Position numbers and translations under genes: made by a program
Assembly: GCF_900111895.1 (NCBI RefSeq)
Contig: NZ_FOKB01000001.1
Span: 372,001-436,000, forward strand
Origin: Pseudomonas simiae
GTDB lineage: Bacteria; Pseudomonadota; Gammaproteobacteria; Pseudomonadales; Pseudomonadaceae
Length of the DNA stretch: 64,000 nucleotides
Direction of reading: 5' to 3'
Shown: positions 51,822 to 64,000 of the stretch, piece by piece
Layout of the letters: each line of letters opens with the position of its first letter
Numbering within the stretch: position 1 is the stretch's first letter
Notes under the pieces: generated by a model
Database searches by the model: none
What the model saw: only the letters and a program-made list of their open reading frames with translations
What the model was told of the DNA's origin: nothing

Positions 51822-52570
51822 GTGCGCCGACCCGACTGCGGCTGTTCTGCCTGCCCTATTCGGGCGCCAGCGCCATGGTTTACGCGCGCTGGCGTCGGGC
51901 CCTGCCCGAGTGGTTGCAGGTATGCCCACTGGAATTGCCCGGGCGTGGCATGCGCATGGACGAGCCGTTGCAGCGCGACATCAAGGTGTTGGCGGCCCAG
52001 CTCGCCGATGAAATCAGCCGCGACCTGAACGGCCCCTACGCCTTGTTCGGTCACAGCCTCGGCGGCCTGCTCGCCTTCGAGTTGGCGCATGCGCTGCGTG
52101 CGCGCGACGTGCCGTCGCCGCTGGCCCTGTTCGCTTCCGGCACGGCCGGGCCGGCACGCCGCGACGTCAGCGAATACGCCATCGAAAAGACCGACGCACA
52201 ACTGATCGCCCGCCTGCGCGAGCTGCAAGGCACCGCCGAAGAAGCCCTGACCAACCCCGAGTTGATGCAGTTGATGCTGCCGATCCTGCGCGCGGATTTC
52301 CTGCTGTGCGGCAGCTTCAGCTACGGCGAGCGCACACCGCTGGGCATGCCGATTCACGTGTTTGGCGGCAAACAGGACAGCGTGCGCGCCGACCAACTGC
52401 TCGACTGGCAACTGGATGCCGCCAGTGGCTTTTCCCTGGACATGTTCGACGGCCACCACTTCTTCCTCATACAGCACGAAAGCGCCGTGCTGCGCTGCAT
52501 GCGGCGCTACGCCGAGGAACACCTGGCCCGATGGCGCAATGGCGTGGCACGTCCACTTGCCGTCGGCTGA
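51818..52570 (+). CDS. pvdG: PvdG, type II thioesterase of pyoverdine synthesis
   Basis: This 250-residue alpha/beta-hydrolase has the nucleophile motif GHSLGG (S80) and catalytic His in MFDGHHFFL. Such stand-alone thioesterases clear wrong acyl or aminoacyl groups from carrier domains of the NRPS. Its place directly before pvdL and after pvdS is the same as in P. aeruginosa. pvdL follows after 55 bp. Confidence 0.95.
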   Translation: MSAPTRLRLFCLPYSGASAMVYARWRRALPEWLQVCPLELPGRGMRMDEPLQRDIKVLAAQLADEISRDLNGPYALFGHSLGGLLAFELAHALRARDVPSPLALFASGTAGPARRDVSEYAIEKTDAQLIARLRELQGTAEEALTNPELMQLMLPILRADFLLCGSFSYGERTPLGMPIHVFGGKQDSVRADQLLDWQLDAASGFSLDMFDGHHFFLIQHESAVLRCMRRYAEEHLARWRNGVARPLAVG

Positions 52571-52625
52571 GCCAGCCCCCCCGAATTCTCGAATTTCCCG
52601 TAAGCCGATTTCAGGCAGGAACCCC

Positions 52626-55600
52626 ATGATGGACGCCTTCGAACTTCCCCGTACCCTGGTCCAGTCCCTTCAACGTCGTGCTGCGCAGACCCCGGACCAG
52701 GTCGCCTTGCGCTTCCTCGCCGAGTCCGCCGAGCACAGCGTTGTGCTCAGTTATCGCGATCTGGATCAGCGTGCCCGCACCATCGCCGCCGCCTTGCAGG
52801 CCAATGCGGACCTGGGCGACCGTGCCGTGCTGTTGTTCCCCAGTGGCCCGGATTATGTCGCGGCGTTCTTTGGTTGCCTGTACGCGGGTGTGATCGCGGT
52901 GCCGGCCTATCCGCCGGAGTCCACCCGTCGCCACCATCAGGCGCGCCTGCTGTCGATCATCAGCGATGCCGAACCGCGTCTGCTGCTGACCATCGCCAGC
53001 CTCGCCGATGGCTTGTCGCAGCTCGAAAATGCGCCGCCCGTATTGAGCGTCGATCGGCTGGAAGGTGCCGGCAATTGGGTCGCCCCTGACCTGCATCCGG
53101 ACGACATCGCCTTCCTGCAATACACCTCAGGTTCCACCGCGTTGCCCAAGGGCGTGCAAGTCAGCCACGGTAACCTGGTGGCCAACGAAGTGTTGATCCG
53201 TCGCGGTTTCGGCATCGACCTGAACCCCGATGACGTGATCGTCAGTTGGCTGCCGCTGTACCACGACATGGGGCTGATTGGCGGTCTGCTGCAACCGATC
53301 TTCAGTGGTGTGCCCTGCGTGCTGATGTCGCCGGCCTACTTCCTCGGGCGACCGTTACGTTGGCTGGAAGCGATCAGTGAATACGGCGGCACCATCAGCG
53401 GCGGTCCGGACTTCGCCTATCGCCTGTGCAGCGAAAGGGTCAGCGAGACCGCGTTGGAGCGCCTGGATTTGAGCCGGTGGCGCGTGGCCTATTCCGGCTC
53501 CGAGCCGATCCGCCTCGACACTCTGGAACGCTTCGCCGAGAAGTTCGCCGCCTGCGGTTTTACCCCGAACCATTTCTTTGCCTCCTACGGCCTGGCCGAG
53601 GCGACCCTGTTTGTCGCGGGCGGCAGCCGTGGCCAGGGCATTGCGGCGATGCGCGTCGACGATCAGGCCCTGGCCGCCAATCGCGCCGAGCCGGGGCAGG
53701 GCAGTGCGATCATGAGCTGTGGCACCCGCCAGCCGGAACACGCGGTGCTGATCGCTGACCCGCATACCCTTGCCGAGCTGCCCGACAACCACGTCGGCGA
53801 ACTCTGGGCCACGGGTCCGAGCATCGCCCACGGCTACTGGCGTAACCCCGAAGCCACCGCCAAGACCTTTGTGCAACATGCCGGCCGTAGGTGGCTGCGT
53901 ACGGGCGACCTGGGCTTCATCCGTGACGGTGAGGTGTACATCACCGGTCGCCTCAAAGACCTGCTGATCGTGCGCGGCCACAACCTGTACCCACAAGACA
54001 TCGAGCAGACCATCGAGCGCGAAGTGGAGGTGGTACGCAAAGGCCGGGTCGCCGCATTTGCAGTGAATGAGCAGGGCCTGGAAGGCATCGGCATTGCCGC
54101 TGAAATCAGCCGCAGTGTGCAGAAAATCCTGGCGCCCGAGGCGCTGATCAAGGCGATTCGCCAAGCCGTCGCCGAGGCGTATCAAGAGGCGCCAAGCGTG
54201 GTGGTGCTGCTCAACCCTGGCGCCTTGCCGAAGACCTCCAGCGGCAAGCTGCAGCGCGCGGCCTGTGGGCTTCGTCACAAGGACGGTAGCCTCGACAGCT
54301 ATGCGCAGTTCCCGGACCTGCACGCGCAGGAGGGCGATGGGGCGCTGGAATCCGAACTGCACAACCAGATTGCGGCGATCTGGTGCGAGCAGTTGCAGGT
54401 GGCGACGGTTGCGGCCGATGACCACTTCTTCTTACTCGGCGGCAACTCCATCACCGCCACCCAGGTGGTCGCACGCCTGCGCGAAAGCCTCGGCCTGGAG
54501 CTTAACCTGCGCATGCTGTTCGAAGCACCGACCCTGGAAGGCTTTGCCGCCAGCGTTGCGCAGTTGCAGCAGGACGGCGGCGTCGCCCAAGGCGCGATCC
54601 ACAGCCTGTCGCGCCAAGAGGAATTGCCCCAATCCCTGGCACAGAACCGCCTGTGGATCACCTGGCAACTGGACCCCCACAGCAGCGCCTACACCATCCC
54701 CGGCGCCCTGCGCCTGCGCGGCGAGCTGGATGAAGACGCGGTGCGTACCAGCTTCCAGCAACTGATCCAGCGCCACGAAGCCCTGCGTACACGCTTCTAC
54801 GAGCGCGACGGCCAGGCTTTCCAGTGTGTCGATACCAAGGCCGATTTCGACCTGCAAGTCATCGACCTCAGCGACCTGCCCGTTGCCGAGCGCGAAGCCC
54901 GTGCGCAACAGATCCGCGAAGACGAAGCGCGCACCCAGTTCGACCTGGAAAAAGGTCCGCTGTTGTGGGTGACCCTGGTGCGTCTGGACGATGAAGATCA
55001 CCAACTGCTGGTGACGCTGCACCACATCATCGCCGACGGCTGGTCGCTCAATATCCTGATGGACGAGTTCTCACGCCTCTATGCCGCCGCAGTCCAGGGC
55101 CAGACCCTGGAGCTGCCGCCCCTGGCCCTGCAATACGCCGACTACGGCACTTGGCAGCGCCAATGGCTGGCCGAAGGTGAAGGCCAGCGTCAACTGGCGT
55201 ACTGGAAAGCGCAGTTGGGTGAAGAGCATCCCACCCTGAGCCTGGCGACCGACCACCCGCGCTCGGTACACCACCGTCACAGTGCCTCACGCCACACTGT
55301 GCGCCTTGGCGCGAGCCTCAGCGAAGCCATTCGCCAGACCGCCCGGACCCACGAGTCCACCCCGTTCATGCTGTTGCTGGCAGCCTTCCAGAGCGTGCTC
55401 TACCGTTACAGCGGCCAACGCGATATCCGCATCGGCGTGCCCAACGCCAACCGCCCGCGCCAGGAAACCCAAGGCCTGGTCGGCTTCTTCATCAACACCT
55501 TGGTGCTGCGCGCCGAGCTGGATGGGCGCTTGCCCTTCACTGAACTGTTGGCCGCGACACGCCAGGCTGCGCTGGGCGCCCAGGCCCATCAGGATTTGCC

Positions 55601-58600
55601 ATTCGAACAACTGCTGGAGGCCTTCCCGCAGGCCCGCGAGCAGGGCCTGTTCCAGGTCATGTTCAACCACCAGCAACGCGACCTCAGCGCCTTGCGCCGC
55701 CTGCCGGGCATGCTCGCCGACGAGTTGCCGTGGCACAGCCGCGAAGCCAAGTTCGATTTGCAACTGCACACCGAAGAAGACCGCAACGGGCGCCTGAGCC
55801 TGTCGTTCGACTATGCCGATGAACTGTTCGAAAGCGCGACCATCCAGCGCCTCGCCGAGCACTACATCAACCTGTTGCACGCCATCTGCGAACAGCCCCG
55901 GCAAGCCATCGGCGACCTCATGCTGATGCAGCACGACGAACAAGCCCTTTACAGCGAAGCACCCTGCGCACCGGCCCAAGTGTGGCTGCCCGAACTGCTC
56001 AACCAGCAGACCTCGGACACCACCGCGCTGGTCTGGGGCGGCGGCAGCCTGACCTTCGCCCAATTGCACACCCAGGCCAACCGCCTGGCCCATTACCTGC
56101 GTGACAAAGGCGTCGGCCCGGACGTGTGCGTGGCCATCGCCGCCGAACGTTCGCCGCAACTGTTGATCGGCTTGCTGGCGATCATCAAGGCCGGGGGCGC
56201 TTACGTGCCGCTGGACCCGGATTACCCCACCGAGCGCCTGGCCTACATGCTCAAGGACAGCGGCGTTCACCTGCTGCTGACCCAGACCGCGCTGCTGGAG
56301 CAGGTGCCGGCTGCCTGCGGCGTGTGTGTCATCGCCATGGACAGCCTGCACCTGGACAGTTGGCCCACCCAGCCGCCCGGCCTGCATTTGCACGGTGATA
56401 ACCTCGCCTACGTGATCTACACCTCCGGTTCCACCGGCCAGCCCAAAGGCGTGGGCATCACCCATGCCGCGCTGGCCGAGCGCTTGCAGTGGATGCAGGC
56501 CACTTATCCACTCAACGAAACCGACGTGCTGATGCAGAAGGCACCGATCAGTTTCGACGTGTCGGTGTGGGAATGCTTCTGGCCGCTGATCACTGGGTGC
56601 CGCCTGGTACTGGCCGGGCCCGGTGAGCATCGCGACCCGCATCGGATCGCGCAGTTGGTGCAGGAACACGGCGTGACCACGCTGCACTTCGTGCCGCCGC
56701 TGTTGCAGTTGTTTATCGACGAACCGCTGGTGGCCGAATGCACCAGCCTGCGGCGCTTGTTCTCGGGCGGGGAAGCCTTGCCCGCCGAACTGCGCAACCG
56801 CGTTCTGGCCCAGTTGCCAGCCGTGCAATTGCATAACCGTTATGGCCCGACCGAAACCGCGATCAACGTGACGCACTGGCACTGTCGCGCAGAAGACGGC
56901 GAGCGCTCGCCGATTGGTCGGCCACTGGGCAACGTGATCTGCCGCGTGCTGGATGAGCAGCTCAACCCCGTGCCGCTGGGCGTGCCGGGTGAGCTGTGCA
57001 TCGGCGGTATCGGCCTGGCCCGGGGTTACCTTGGCCGCGCCGGGTTGACGGCTGAGCGTTTTGTCGCCGATCACCAAGGCGCCCGCCTGTACCGCACCGG
57101 TGACCGCGCCCGTTGGAGCGCCGACGGTGTGATCGAGTACCTCGGGCGTCTCGACCAGCAGGTCAAGCTGCGCGGCTTCCGTGTGGAGCCGGAAGAAATC
57201 GAGGCGCGCATGCTCGCCCAGGAGGGCATCGCTCAAGCTGTGGTGCTGGTGCGTGACGGGCAGTTGATTGGCTACTTCACCGCCCATGGCGACCTGGACG
57301 AACAACAGGTCAAAACCGCCCTGGCCGCGGAGTTGCCGGAATACATGGTGCCCGCGCTGCTGATGCGTCTGGACGCCATGCCGTTGAGCCCCAGCGGCAA
57401 GCTGGACCGCCGCGCGTTGCCGGAGCCGGTGTGGCAAGTGCGTGAACACGTCGAACCCGAAACGCCGCTGCAACAGCAAATCGCCGCGATCTGGCGCGAA
57501 GTTCTCGGCCTGCCAAGCATTGGTCTGCGCGATGACTTCTTCGCCCTCGGCGGCCACTCGTTGCTGGCCACGCAGATCATCTCCCGCACCCGCCAGGCCT
57601 GTGATGTGGAACTGCCGTTGCGCACCTTGTTCGACGCCAGTGAACTGGGGGCGTTTGCCGAGCAGGTCGGCCTGATCCAGGCCTCGGGCCAACGCAACCA
57701 ACAGACCGTCATCGCCAAGGTCGACCGCGGCCAACCCGTGCCGCTGTCCTATTCCCAGCAGCGCATGTGGTTCCTGTGGCAGATGGAACCGGACAGCCCG
57801 GCCTACAACGTCGGCGGCATGGCGCGTTTGCGCGGCGTGCTGGACGTGGGGCGTTTCGAGGCGGCGCTGCAAGCGCTGATCATGCGTCACGAAACCCTGC
57901 GCACGACGTTTCCGAGCGTCGATGGTGTGGCTTATCAGAACGTTTCGCCGCAGACCGGGCTGCGCATGGATTGGCAGGATTTCTCCGCGCTGAGCGAAGC
58001 CGACCGTCAACCGCGCCTGCAGCGACTGGCTGATCATGAGGCACACACGCCGTTCAACCTGGAAACCGGGCCGTTGTTGCGTGCGTGCCTGGTCAAGGCC
58101 GGCGAGCAGGAACACTACCTGGTGCTGACCCTGCACCATATCGTCACCGAAGGCTGGGCCATGGACATCTTTGCCCGTGAACTCAGCGCGTTGTACGAGG
58201 CCTTTATCGACGAGCGCGACTCGCCGCTGGCGCCGCTGCCCGTGCAATACCTCGACTACAGCGTGTGGCAGCGTCAGTGGCTGGAGTCCGGCGAGCGCCA
58301 GCGTCAGCTGGATTACTGGACTGCGCAACTGGGCAATGAACACCCGCTGCTGGAACTGCCCGGCGACCGTCCACGCCCGCCTGTGCAAAGCCACCAGGGC
58401 GAGTTGTACCGCTTCGACCTCAGCGACGACCTCGCTGCCCGCGTGCGTGCCTTCAATGCCGAGCGCGGCCTGACCCTGTTCATGACCATGACCGCCACCC
58501 TGGCCGTGCTGCTCTACCGTTATAGCGGCCAGACCGACTTGCGTATCGGCGCCCCGGTTGCCAACCGTATCCGTCCTGAAAGCGAAGGCTTGATTGGTGC

Positions 58601-61600
58601 CTTCCTCAACACCCAGGTGCTGCGGTGCCAGCTCAATGGGCAGATGAATGTCGCTGAGTTGTTCGAGCACGTGCGCCACACCGTGATCGAGGGTCAGTCC
58701 CATCAAGACCTGCCGTTCGATCACCTGGTGGAGGCCCTGCAACCCCCGCGCAGCGCGGCGTACAACCCGCTGTTCCAGGTGATGTGCAACGTGCAGCGCT
58801 GGGAATTCCAACAGAGCCGCCAACTGGCCGGCATGACCGTCGAATACCTGGCCAACGATGCGCGGGCGACCAAGTTCGACCTCAACCTGGAAGTCACCGA
58901 CCTCGACCATCGCCTGGGTTGCTGCCTGACCTACAGCACTGACCTGTTCGACGAGCCACGCATTGCGCGCATGGCCGCCCATTGGCGCAATCTGCTGGAA
59001 GCCTTGATCGCGGATCCGCGGCAACGCCTCAGCGAATTGCCGTTGCTGGGGGCGGATGAACAGCGTGTGTTGCAAGACAGCCTGGGCATTGAGAATGGCG
59101 AGCACCGTCTCGATCAGTGCATCCACCCACTGTTCAGCCAGCAGGTGGCAGCCCGTGGCGATGCGCCGGCGCTGACCTTTGCCGGCGTGACCCTCAGCTA
59201 CCGAGAACTCGACGCCCGCGCCAACCGCCTGGCCTGGATGCTGCGCGAACGTGGCGTCGGCCCGCAGGTGCGTGTCGGCCTGGCGTTGCCGCGCTCCCTG
59301 GAAATGGTCATCGGCCTGCTGGCGATCCTCAAGGCCGGCGGTGCCTATGTGCCGCTGGACCCGGAATACCCGCTGGACCGCCTGCACTACATGATCGAAG
59401 ACAGCGGCATCGGCCTGCTGCTCAGCGATGCGGCGATGTTCGAGGCCCTCGGCGAGTTACCGGCCACTGTTGCGTGCTGGTGTCTGGAGGATGACTTGCC
59501 GGTGCTGGCCAACTACCCGGCCGATGCGCTGCCGTTTATCAGCCTGCCGCAACACCAGGCGTACTTGATCTACACCTCCGGCTCCACCGGCAAGCCGAAA
59601 GGCGTGGTGGTATCCCACGGTGAAATCGCCATGCATTGCGCGGCGGTGATCGAGCGGTTTGGCATGCGCGCGGATGACTGCGAGCTGCACTTCTATTCGA
59701 TCAACTTCGATGCGGCCACCGAGCGTCTGCTGGTGCCGCTGCTCAGTGGCGCACAGGTGGTGTTGCGGGCTCAGGGGCAGTGGGATGCCGAGGAAATCTG
59801 CGGATTGATACGCACCCATGGCATCAACATCCTGGGCTTCACCCCGAGCTACGGCAGCCAGTTGGCGCAGTGGTTGGCGACCCGGCAGCAGACCTTGCCG
59901 GTGCGTATGTGCATTACCGGCGGCGAAGCCCTGACCGGCGAACACTTGCAGCGCATCCGTGCCGCGTTCCAGCCCCAGGTGTTCTTCAACGCCTATGGCC
60001 CGACTGAAACCGTAGTGATGCCGCTGGCCAGCCTGGCGCCCGAGCACTTGGAGGAGGGCGCCGCCAGCGTGCCGATCGGCAGCATCATCGGTGACCGCGT
60101 GGCTTATATTCTCGACGCCGACCTGGCCTTGGTGCCGCAAGGCGCGACCGGCGAGTTATACGTGGGCGGTGCGGGTCTGGCGCAGGGGTATCACCAGCGT
60201 CCGGGCATGACCGCCGAACGTTTTGTCGCGGACCCGTTTGCGCGCAACGGCGGGCGCCTGTACCGCACCGGTGACCTCGTGCGCCAGCGCGTCGATGGCT
60301 TGGTGGACTACCTCGGGCGTATTGACCACCAGGTGAAAATTCGCGGTTTCCGTATCGAACTGGGCGAGATCGAAACCCGCCTGCTGGAGCATGACGCCGT
60401 GCGCGAAGCGGTGGTGCTGGCGCTGGATGCGCCGAGCGGCAAACAGTTGGTGGCGTATCTGGTCAGCGATGCCGAGCACGTCGCGCTGCGTGATGCGCTG
60501 AAGGCCCATCTCAAGGCGCACCTGCCGGACTACATGGTGCCCGCGCACCTGATCGTGCTGGACAGCATGCCGCTGACCGCCAACGGCAAGCTCGACCGCC
60601 GTGCCTTGCCGCAGCCGGATCCCGAAGCCAACCGCCAACACTACGTGGCACCCCGCAACGAACTGGAAAGCACCCTGGCGGCGATCTGGTGCGCGGTGCT
60701 GAACGTGCAACAAGTCGGCCTGGACGATAACTTCTTCGAGCTGGGGGGCGACTCGATCCTGTCGATCCAGGTGGTCAGCCGCGCGCGGCAGGCCGGGATT
60801 CATTTCAGCCCTCGCGACCTGTTTCAGCACCAGACCGTGCAGACCCTGGCTGCTGTGGCTACGCGCTCCGAGCAGGTTACGGCAGAGCAGGGCCTGCTGA
60901 CCGGCAGTTCGGGTCTCACGCCGATCCAGCATTGGTTCTTCGACACCGAGACCCCGAACCGTCAGCACTGGAACCAGGCGCTGGTCCTCAAGCCGCTGCA
61001 GTTGCTCGACCCCCAGCGCCTGGAACAAGCGCTGCTGGCGGTACTGGAACACCATGACGCCTTGCGCCTGAGCTTCTCCAAGCGCGACGCCCAATGGCAC
61101 GCCGAACACAGGGCCGTGCCGCAAGGCGGCGTGCTGATGCAGGCGCAAGTGCGTGACATGGCGCACTGCACCGCGCTGTTCACCGACACCCAACGCAGCC
61201 TCGACCTGGAGCACGGCCCGCTACTGCGCGCCTTGCTGGTGGACGGGCCCGAGGGGCAGCAACGCCTGTTGATCGCGATCCATCACCTGGTGGTGGACGG
61301 CGTGTCGTGGCGTGTATTGCTGGAAGATCTACAAACGGTTTATCGCCAGTTGAACGATGGCCAGTCCGTCAGCCTGCCGGCCAAGACCAGTGCCCTGCGT
61401 GATTGGGCCGCGCGTTTACAGGCGTATGCCGGTAGCGAATCCTTGCGTGAGGAATTGAGCGTCTGGCAGCACCAGTTGGCCGGCCCTGACGCCGCATTGC
61501 CGGTGGCCCGCCCACAAGGGTCGCTGCGCAACCGCGATGCCGACACCGTCAGCGTGCGCCTGGATGCCGAACACACCCGCCAGTTGCTGCAGCAAGCCCC

Positions 61601-64000
61601 AAGCGCCTATCGCACCCAGGTCAACGACCTGTTGCTGACCGCCTTGGCCCGCGTGTTGTGCCGCTGGAGCGGTCACGCTTGCGCGTTGATCCAACTGGAA
61701 GGCCACGGCCGCGAAACCCTGTTCGATGACATCGACCTGACCCGCAGCGTCGGCTGGTTCACCAGTGCCTATCCGCTGCGCCTGACCCCGCAAACCGGGC
61801 AGGGCGATTCGATCAAGGCGATCAAGGAACAACTGCGCGCCGTGCCGCATAAAGGCTTGGGCTATGGCGTGCTGCGCTACCTCTCCGATGACCTGTGCAA
61901 GCAGACCCTGGCCGCACTGCCGAGCGCGCAGATCACCTTCAACTACCTCGGCCAGTTCGACCAGAGCTTCGGCGCCGATGCGCTGTTCCACCCGCTGGAT
62001 GAATCCGCCGGCCTGGCCCATGACCCGGACGCGCCGCTGCCCAACGAGTTGAGCGTCGACAGCCAGGTGTATGGTGGTGAGCTGGTGCTGCGCTGGACCT
62101 TCAGCCGCGAACGCCACGATCAACAGAGCATCCATGAACTGGCCGATGCCTACCTCACCGAGCTGCAAAGCCTGGTTGCACATTGTCTGGAGGACGACGC
62201 CGGTGGTCTTACACCGTCCGACTTCCCGCTGGCGCACCTGACCCAGGCGCAACTCGACAGCTTGCCGATTGCCGCCAGCGCCATCGAAGATGTCTACCCG
62301 CTGACCCCGATGCAGGAAGGCCTGCTATTGCACACCCTGCTGGAGCCCGGCACCGGCCTCTACTACATGCAGGACCGCTACCGCATCAACAGCGCCCTGG
62401 ACCCCGAGCGTTTCGCCCAGGCTTGGCAGGCGGTGATCGCCCGCCACGAAGCCCTGCGCGCGTCGTTCTGCTGGAACGTCGGCGAAGACATGCTGCAAGT
62501 GATCCACACACCCGGCAGCACGCCGATTGAGTACCTGGACTGGAGCGACGATCCGGAGGACCAGCAGGAGCCGCGCCTGCAAGCGCTGCTCAAGCAAGAG
62601 CGCGAAGCCGGCTTCGATCTGCTCAACCAGGCACCGTTCCACCTGCGCCTGATCCGCGTCGGCGCCGAGCGTTACTGGTTCATGATGAGCAACCACCACA
62701 TCCTTATCGATGCCTGGTGCCGTTCATTGCTGATGAATGACTTCTTCGAGCTCTACATGGCCCTCGGTGAAGGCCGCGACGCGCAACTGGCCACGCCGCC
62801 GCGCTACCGCGACTACATTGCCTGGCTGCAACGCCAGAACCTCAATGAGGCACGCCAATGGTGGCAACAGAACCTGCAAGGCTTCGAGCGCACCACGCCA
62901 ATCCCGAGCGACCGGCCGTTCCTGCGTGAACACGCGGGCCACAGCGGCGGCATGGTGGTGGGCGATTGCTACACCCGTCTCGATGCCCGCGACGGTGCAC
63001 AACTGCGCGAACTGGCACAGGCTCACCAACTGACCGTCAACACCTTCGCCCAGGCGGCGTGGGCGCTGGTGCTGCGCCGTTTGAGCGGCGATCGCGACGT
63101 GCTGTTCGGTGTCACCGTGGCCGGGCGCCCGGTGGAAATGCCCGAGATGCAACGCACCGTCGGCCTGTTCATCAACAGTATCGCCCTGCGGGTGAAACTG
63201 CCCGAGGACGGTCAAGCGTGCAGCGTGCGCCAGTGGTTGAGCGATCTGCTCGACAGCAATATGCAACTGCGCGAGTACGAGTACCTGCCACTGGTGACGA
63301 TCCAGGAACACAGCGAACTGCCCAAGGGCCAGCCGCTGTTCGACAGCCTGTTCGTGTTCGAAAACGCCCCGGTGGAAGTCTCGGTGCTGGACCGTGCACA
63401 AAGCCTGAACGCCACCTCGGATTCCGGCCGCACCCACACCAACTTCCCGCTGACCGCCGTGTGCTATCCAGGTGATGACCTGGGGCTGCACCTGTCCTAC
63501 GACCAACGCTACTTCGACGAAATCACCGTGCAAGGCATGCTCGGCGAGTTCAAGCGCCTGCTGCTGGCGCTGGTCCAAGGCTTCCAGGGTGACATGGCCG
63601 ACCTGCCGCTGATTGGCGAGCAGGAGCGTGAGTTCCTGATGGAAGGCTGCAACCAGAGCGAGCACGACTACCCGCTGGAGCGCAGCTACATCGAGCTGTT
63701 CGAAGAGCAGGTCGCCGCTCATCCGCAGCGCATCGCCGCCAGTTGCCTCGACCAGCAATGGACCTATGACGAACTGAACCGTCGCAGCAACGGCCTGGGC
63801 CACGCGCTGATGGCAGCGGGTGTCGGCCTGGATCAACCGGTGGCGTTGTTGGCCGAGCGTAACCTCGACCTGCTCGGCATGATCATCGGTAGCTTCAAGG
63901 CCGGTGCCGGCTACCTGCCGCTGGACCCAGGCCTGCCGAGCCAGCGCCTGCGCAGCATCCTCGACTTGAGCCGCACGCCATTGCTGGTGTGCACCGAAGC
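52626..64000 (+). CDS. pvdL: PvdL, chromophore NRPS of pyoverdine (5' part, runs off the edge)
   Basis: One frame stays open from ATG ATG at 52626 to the window end (over 3,790 codons). Domains in order are: fatty acyl-AMP ligase (TSGST core near 165), T (S608), C (HHIIADG at 799), A (YTSGST near 1265), T (S1645), C (HHIVTEG at 1837), A (near 2316), T (S2710), epimerase (HHLVVDG at 2886), C (HHILIDA at 3357) and the start of a third A domain. This is the PvdL plan that acylates and joins Glu, D-Tyr and Dab. The first A-domain pocket residues read about D-V-W-H-F-G-R-I-N, in keeping with Glu. The last A-T part is outside. Confidence 0.97.
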   Translation, partial: MMDAFELPRTLVQSLQRRAAQTPDQVALRFLAESAEHSVVLSYRDLDQRARTIAAALQANADLGDRAVLLFPSGPDYVAAFFGCLYAGVIAVPAYPPESTRRHHQARLLSIISDAEPRLLLTIASLADGLSQLENAPPVLSVDRLEGAGNWVAPDLHPDDIAFLQYTSGSTALPKGVQVSHGNLVANEVLIRRGFGIDLNPDDVIVSWLPLYHDMGLIGGLLQPIFSGVPCVLMSPAYFLGRPLRWLEAISEYGGTISGGPDFAYRLCSERVSETALERLDLSRWRVAYSGSEPIRLDTLERFAEKFAACGFTPNHFFASYGLAEATLFVAGGSRGQGIAAMRVDDQALAANRAEPGQGSAIMSCGTRQPEHAVLIADPHTLAELPDNHVGELWATGPSIAHGYWRNPEATAKTFVQHAGRRWLRTGDLGFIRDGEVYITGRLKDLLIVRGHNLYPQDIEQTIEREVEVVRKGRVAAFAVNEQGLEGIGIAAEISRSVQKILAPEALIKAIRQAVAEAYQEAPSVVVLLNPGALPKTSSGKLQRAACGLRHKDGSLDSYAQFPDLHAQEGDGALESELHNQIAAIWCEQLQVATVAADDHFFLLGGNSITATQVVARLRESLGLELNLRMLFEAPTLEGFAASVAQLQQDGGVAQGAIHSLSRQEELPQSLAQNRLWITWQLDPHSSAYTIPGALRLRGELDEDAVRTSFQQLIQRHEALRTRFYERDGQAFQCVDTKADFDLQVIDLSDLPVAEREARAQQIREDEARTQFDLEKGPLLWVTLVRLDDEDHQLLVTLHHIIADGWSLNILMDEFSRLYAAAVQGQTLELPPLALQYADYGTWQRQWLAEGEGQRQLAYWKAQLGEEHPTLSLATDHPRSVHHRHSASRHTVRLGASLSEAIRQTARTHESTPFMLLLAAFQSVLYRYSGQRDIRIGVPNANRPRQETQGLVGFFINTLVLRAELDGRLPFTELLAATRQAALGAQAHQDLPFEQLLEAFPQAREQGLFQVMFNHQQRDLSALRRLPGMLADELPWHSREAKFDLQLHTEEDRNGRLSLSFDYADELFESATIQRLAEHYINLLHAICEQPRQAIGDLMLMQHDEQALYSEAPCAPAQVWLPELLNQQTSDTTALVWGGGSLTFAQLHTQANRLAHYLRDKGVGPDVCVAIAAERSPQLLIGLLAIIKAGGAYVPLDPDYPTERLAYMLKDSGVHLLLTQTALLEQVPAACGVCVIAMDSLHLDSWPTQPPGLHLHGDNLAYVIYTSGSTGQPKGVGITHAALAERLQWMQATYPLNETDVLMQKAPISFDVSVWECFWPLITGCRLVLAGPGEHRDPHRIAQLVQEHGVTTLHFVPPLLQLFIDEPLVAECTSLRRLFSGGEALPAELRNRVLAQLPAVQLHNRYGPTETAINVTHWHCRAEDGERSPIGRPLGNVICRVLDEQLNPVPLGVPGELCIGGIGLARGYLGRAGLTAERFVADHQGARLYRTGDRARWSADGVIEYLGRLDQQVKLRGFRVEPEEIEARMLAQEGIAQAVVLVRDGQLIGYFTAHGDLDEQQVKTALAAELPEYMVPALLMRLDAMPLSPSGKLDRRALPEPVWQVREHVEPETPLQQQIAAIWREVLGLPSIGLRDDFFALGGHSLLATQIISRTRQACDVELPLRTLFDASELGAFAEQVGLIQASGQRNQQTVIAKVDRGQPVPLSYSQQRMWFLWQMEPDSPAYNVGGMARLRGVLDVGRFEAALQALIMRHETLRTTFPSVDGVAYQNVSPQTGLRMDWQDFSALSEADRQPRLQRLADHEAHTPFNLETGPLLRACLVKAGEQEHYLVLTLHHIVTEGWAMDIFARELSALYEAFIDERDSPLAPLPVQYLDYSVWQRQWLESGERQRQLDYWTAQLGNEHPLLELPGDRPRPPVQSHQGELYRFDLSDDLAARVRAFNAERGLTLFMTMTATLAVLLYRYSGQTDLRIGAPVANRIRPESEGLIGAFLNTQVLRCQLNGQMNVAELFEHVRHTVIEGQSHQDLPFDHLVEALQPPRSAAYNPLFQVMCNVQRWEFQQSRQLAGMTVEYLANDARATKFDLNLEVTDLDHRLGCCLTYSTDLFDEPRIARMAAHWRNLLEALIADPRQRLSELPLLGADEQRVLQDSLGIENGEHRLDQCIHPLFSQQVAARGDAPALTFAGVTLSYRELDARANRLAWMLRERGVGPQVRVGLALPRSLEMVIGLLAILKAGGAYVPLDPEYPLDRLHYMIEDSGIGLLLSDAAMFEALGELPATVACWCLEDDLPVLANYPADALPFISLPQHQAYLIYTSGSTGKPKGVVVSHGEIAMHCAAVIERFGMRADDCELHFYSINFDAATERLLVPLLSGAQVVLRAQGQWDAEEICGLIRTHGINILGFTPSYGSQLAQWLATRQQTLPVRMCITGGEALTGEHLQRIRAAFQPQVFFNAYGPTETVVMPLASLAPEHLEEGAASVPIGSIIGDRVAYILDADLALVPQGATGELYVGGAGLAQGYHQRPGMTAERFVADPFARNGGRLYRTGDLVRQRVDGLVDYLGRIDHQVKIRGFRIELGEIETRLLEHDAVREAVVLALDAPSGKQLVAYLVSDAEHVALRDALKAHLKAHLPDYMVPAHLIVLDSMPLTANGKLDRRALPQPDPEANRQHYVAPRNELESTLAAIWCAVLNVQQVGLDDNFFELGGDSILSIQVVSRARQAGIHFSPRDLFQHQTVQTLAAVATRSEQVTAEQGLLTGSSGLTPIQHWFFDTETPNRQHWNQALVLKPLQLLDPQRLEQALLAVLEHHDALRLSFSKRDAQWHAEHRAVPQGGVLMQAQVRDMAHCTALFTDTQRSLDLEHGPLLRALLVDGPEGQQRLLIAIHHLVVDGVSWRVLLEDLQTVYRQLNDGQSVSLPAKTSALRDWAARLQAYAGSESLREELSVWQHQLAGPDAALPVARPQGSLRNRDADTVSVRLDAEHTRQLLQQAPSAYRTQVNDLLLTALARVLCRWSGHACALIQLEGHGRETLFDDIDLTRSVGWFTSAYPLRLTPQTGQGDSIKAIKEQLRAVPHKGLGYGVLRYLSDDLCKQTLAALPSAQITFNYLGQFDQSFGADALFHPLDESAGLAHDPDAPLPNELSVDSQVYGGELVLRWTFSRERHDQQSIHELADAYLTELQSLVAHCLEDDAGGLTPSDFPLAHLTQAQLDSLPIAASAIEDVYPLTPMQEGLLLHTLLEPGTGLYYMQDRYRINSALDPERFAQAWQAVIARHEALRASFCWNVGEDMLQVIHTPGSTPIEYLDWSDDPEDQQEPRLQALLKQEREAGFDLLNQAPFHLRLIRVGAERYWFMMSNHHILIDAWCRSLLMNDFFELYMALGEGRDAQLATPPRYRDYIAWLQRQNLNEARQWWQQNLQGFERTTPIPSDRPFLREHAGHSGGMVVGDCYTRLDARDGAQLRELAQAHQLTVNTFAQAAWALVLRRLSGDRDVLFGVTVAGRPVEMPEMQRTVGLFINSIALRVKLPEDGQACSVRQWLSDLLDSNMQLREYEYLPLVTIQEHSELPKGQPLFDSLFVFENAPVEVSVLDRAQSLNATSDSGRTHTNFPLTAVCYPGDDLGLHLSYDQRYFDEITVQGMLGEFKRLLLALVQGFQGDMADLPLIGEQEREFLMEGCNQSEHDYPLERSYIELFEEQVAAHPQRIAASCLDQQWTYDELNRRSNGLGHALMAAGVGLDQPVALLAERNLDLLGMIIGSFKAGAGYLPLDPGLPSQRLRSILDLSRTPLLVCTE

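Noticed and set aside
55287-59387. An open frame of about 1,366 codons on the minus strand under pvdL
   Set aside because: The plus frame is a clear NRPS with ordered catalytic motifs. The minus frame is His/Gln/Arg-rich shadow sequence with no family pattern.
1-64000. CRISPR arrays, tRNA or rRNA genes, prophage or integrase genes
   Set aside because: No regularly spaced repeats, RNA gene signatures or phage-like genes were seen anywhere in the window.

Overview
The window comes from a fluorescent pseudomonad, most likely of the Pseudomonas fluorescens group. The evidence is the GC-rich coding, the polar-flagellum gene order with FleQ/FleSR/FlhF/FleN, a second stator pair (MotC/MotD), the pyoverdine genes pvdS-pvdG-pvdL, an atu terpene cluster, and several REP doublets of the GTGGGAGCGGGCTTGCTCGCGA type.

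Layout. (1) 1-33.8 kb is one continuous flagellar and chemotaxis region, all on the plus strand: fleQ (3' end only), fleSR, fliEFGHIJ, an inserted HsbA-HsbR-HptB phosphorelay, fliK, fliLMNOPQR-flhB, two cold-shock-domain genes, flhA-flhF-fleN-fliA, cheYZAB, motCD, a ParC/ParP-like polar localisation pair, cheW and a DUF2802 gene. Five sites with exact GG-N10-GC (-24/-12) sigma-54 spacing lie before fleS, fliE, fliK, fliL and flhA, as expected for FleQ/FleR-driven transcription. (2) 33.76-34.24 kb is a 480-bp non-coding element with 48-bp terminal inverted repeats and a REP doublet nested inside. (3) 34.3-41 kb is a mixed segment: a YegS-like lipid kinase, a NarL-type two-component pair, a small Hpt-like protein with no phosphorylatable His, cheV behind a clear FliA promoter, a MOSC protein, ppnP and a DEDDh exonuclease. 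(4) 41-50 kb is the atuABCDEF operon (minus strand) for citronellol/geraniol catabolism, with divergent repressor atuR and two inverted operator copies between them. atuG and atuH are not beside it. (5) 50.1-64 kb holds an orphan periplasmic binding protein, the iron-starvation sigma factor pvdS (minus strand, Fur box over its -35), then pvdG and the giant NRPS gene pvdL behind a PvdS-type promoter. pvdL runs off the right edge.

How it fits together. FleQ and FleSR switch on basal body and export genes. FlhA/FlhB/FliOPQR form the export gate. FlhF and FleN set flagellar position and number. FliA switches on late genes. CheA-CheY-CheZ-CheB-CheW with ParC/ParP form the polar signalling array, and MotCD power rotation. 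The Hsb/HptB genes link flagellar control to the sessile/motile decision. In the pyoverdine part, iron limitation releases pvdS from Fur, and PvdS then drives pvdG-pvdL.

The most interesting unexplained items are a 17-codon ORF with an ideal ribosome site whose stop overlaps the pvdG start, the inverted-repeat element and a diverged half copy before fliK, four copies of an acidic motif in CheA, the His-less Hpt-like protein, a hairpin that would cover the hsbA ribosome site, and a structured RNA element between fliA and cheY.
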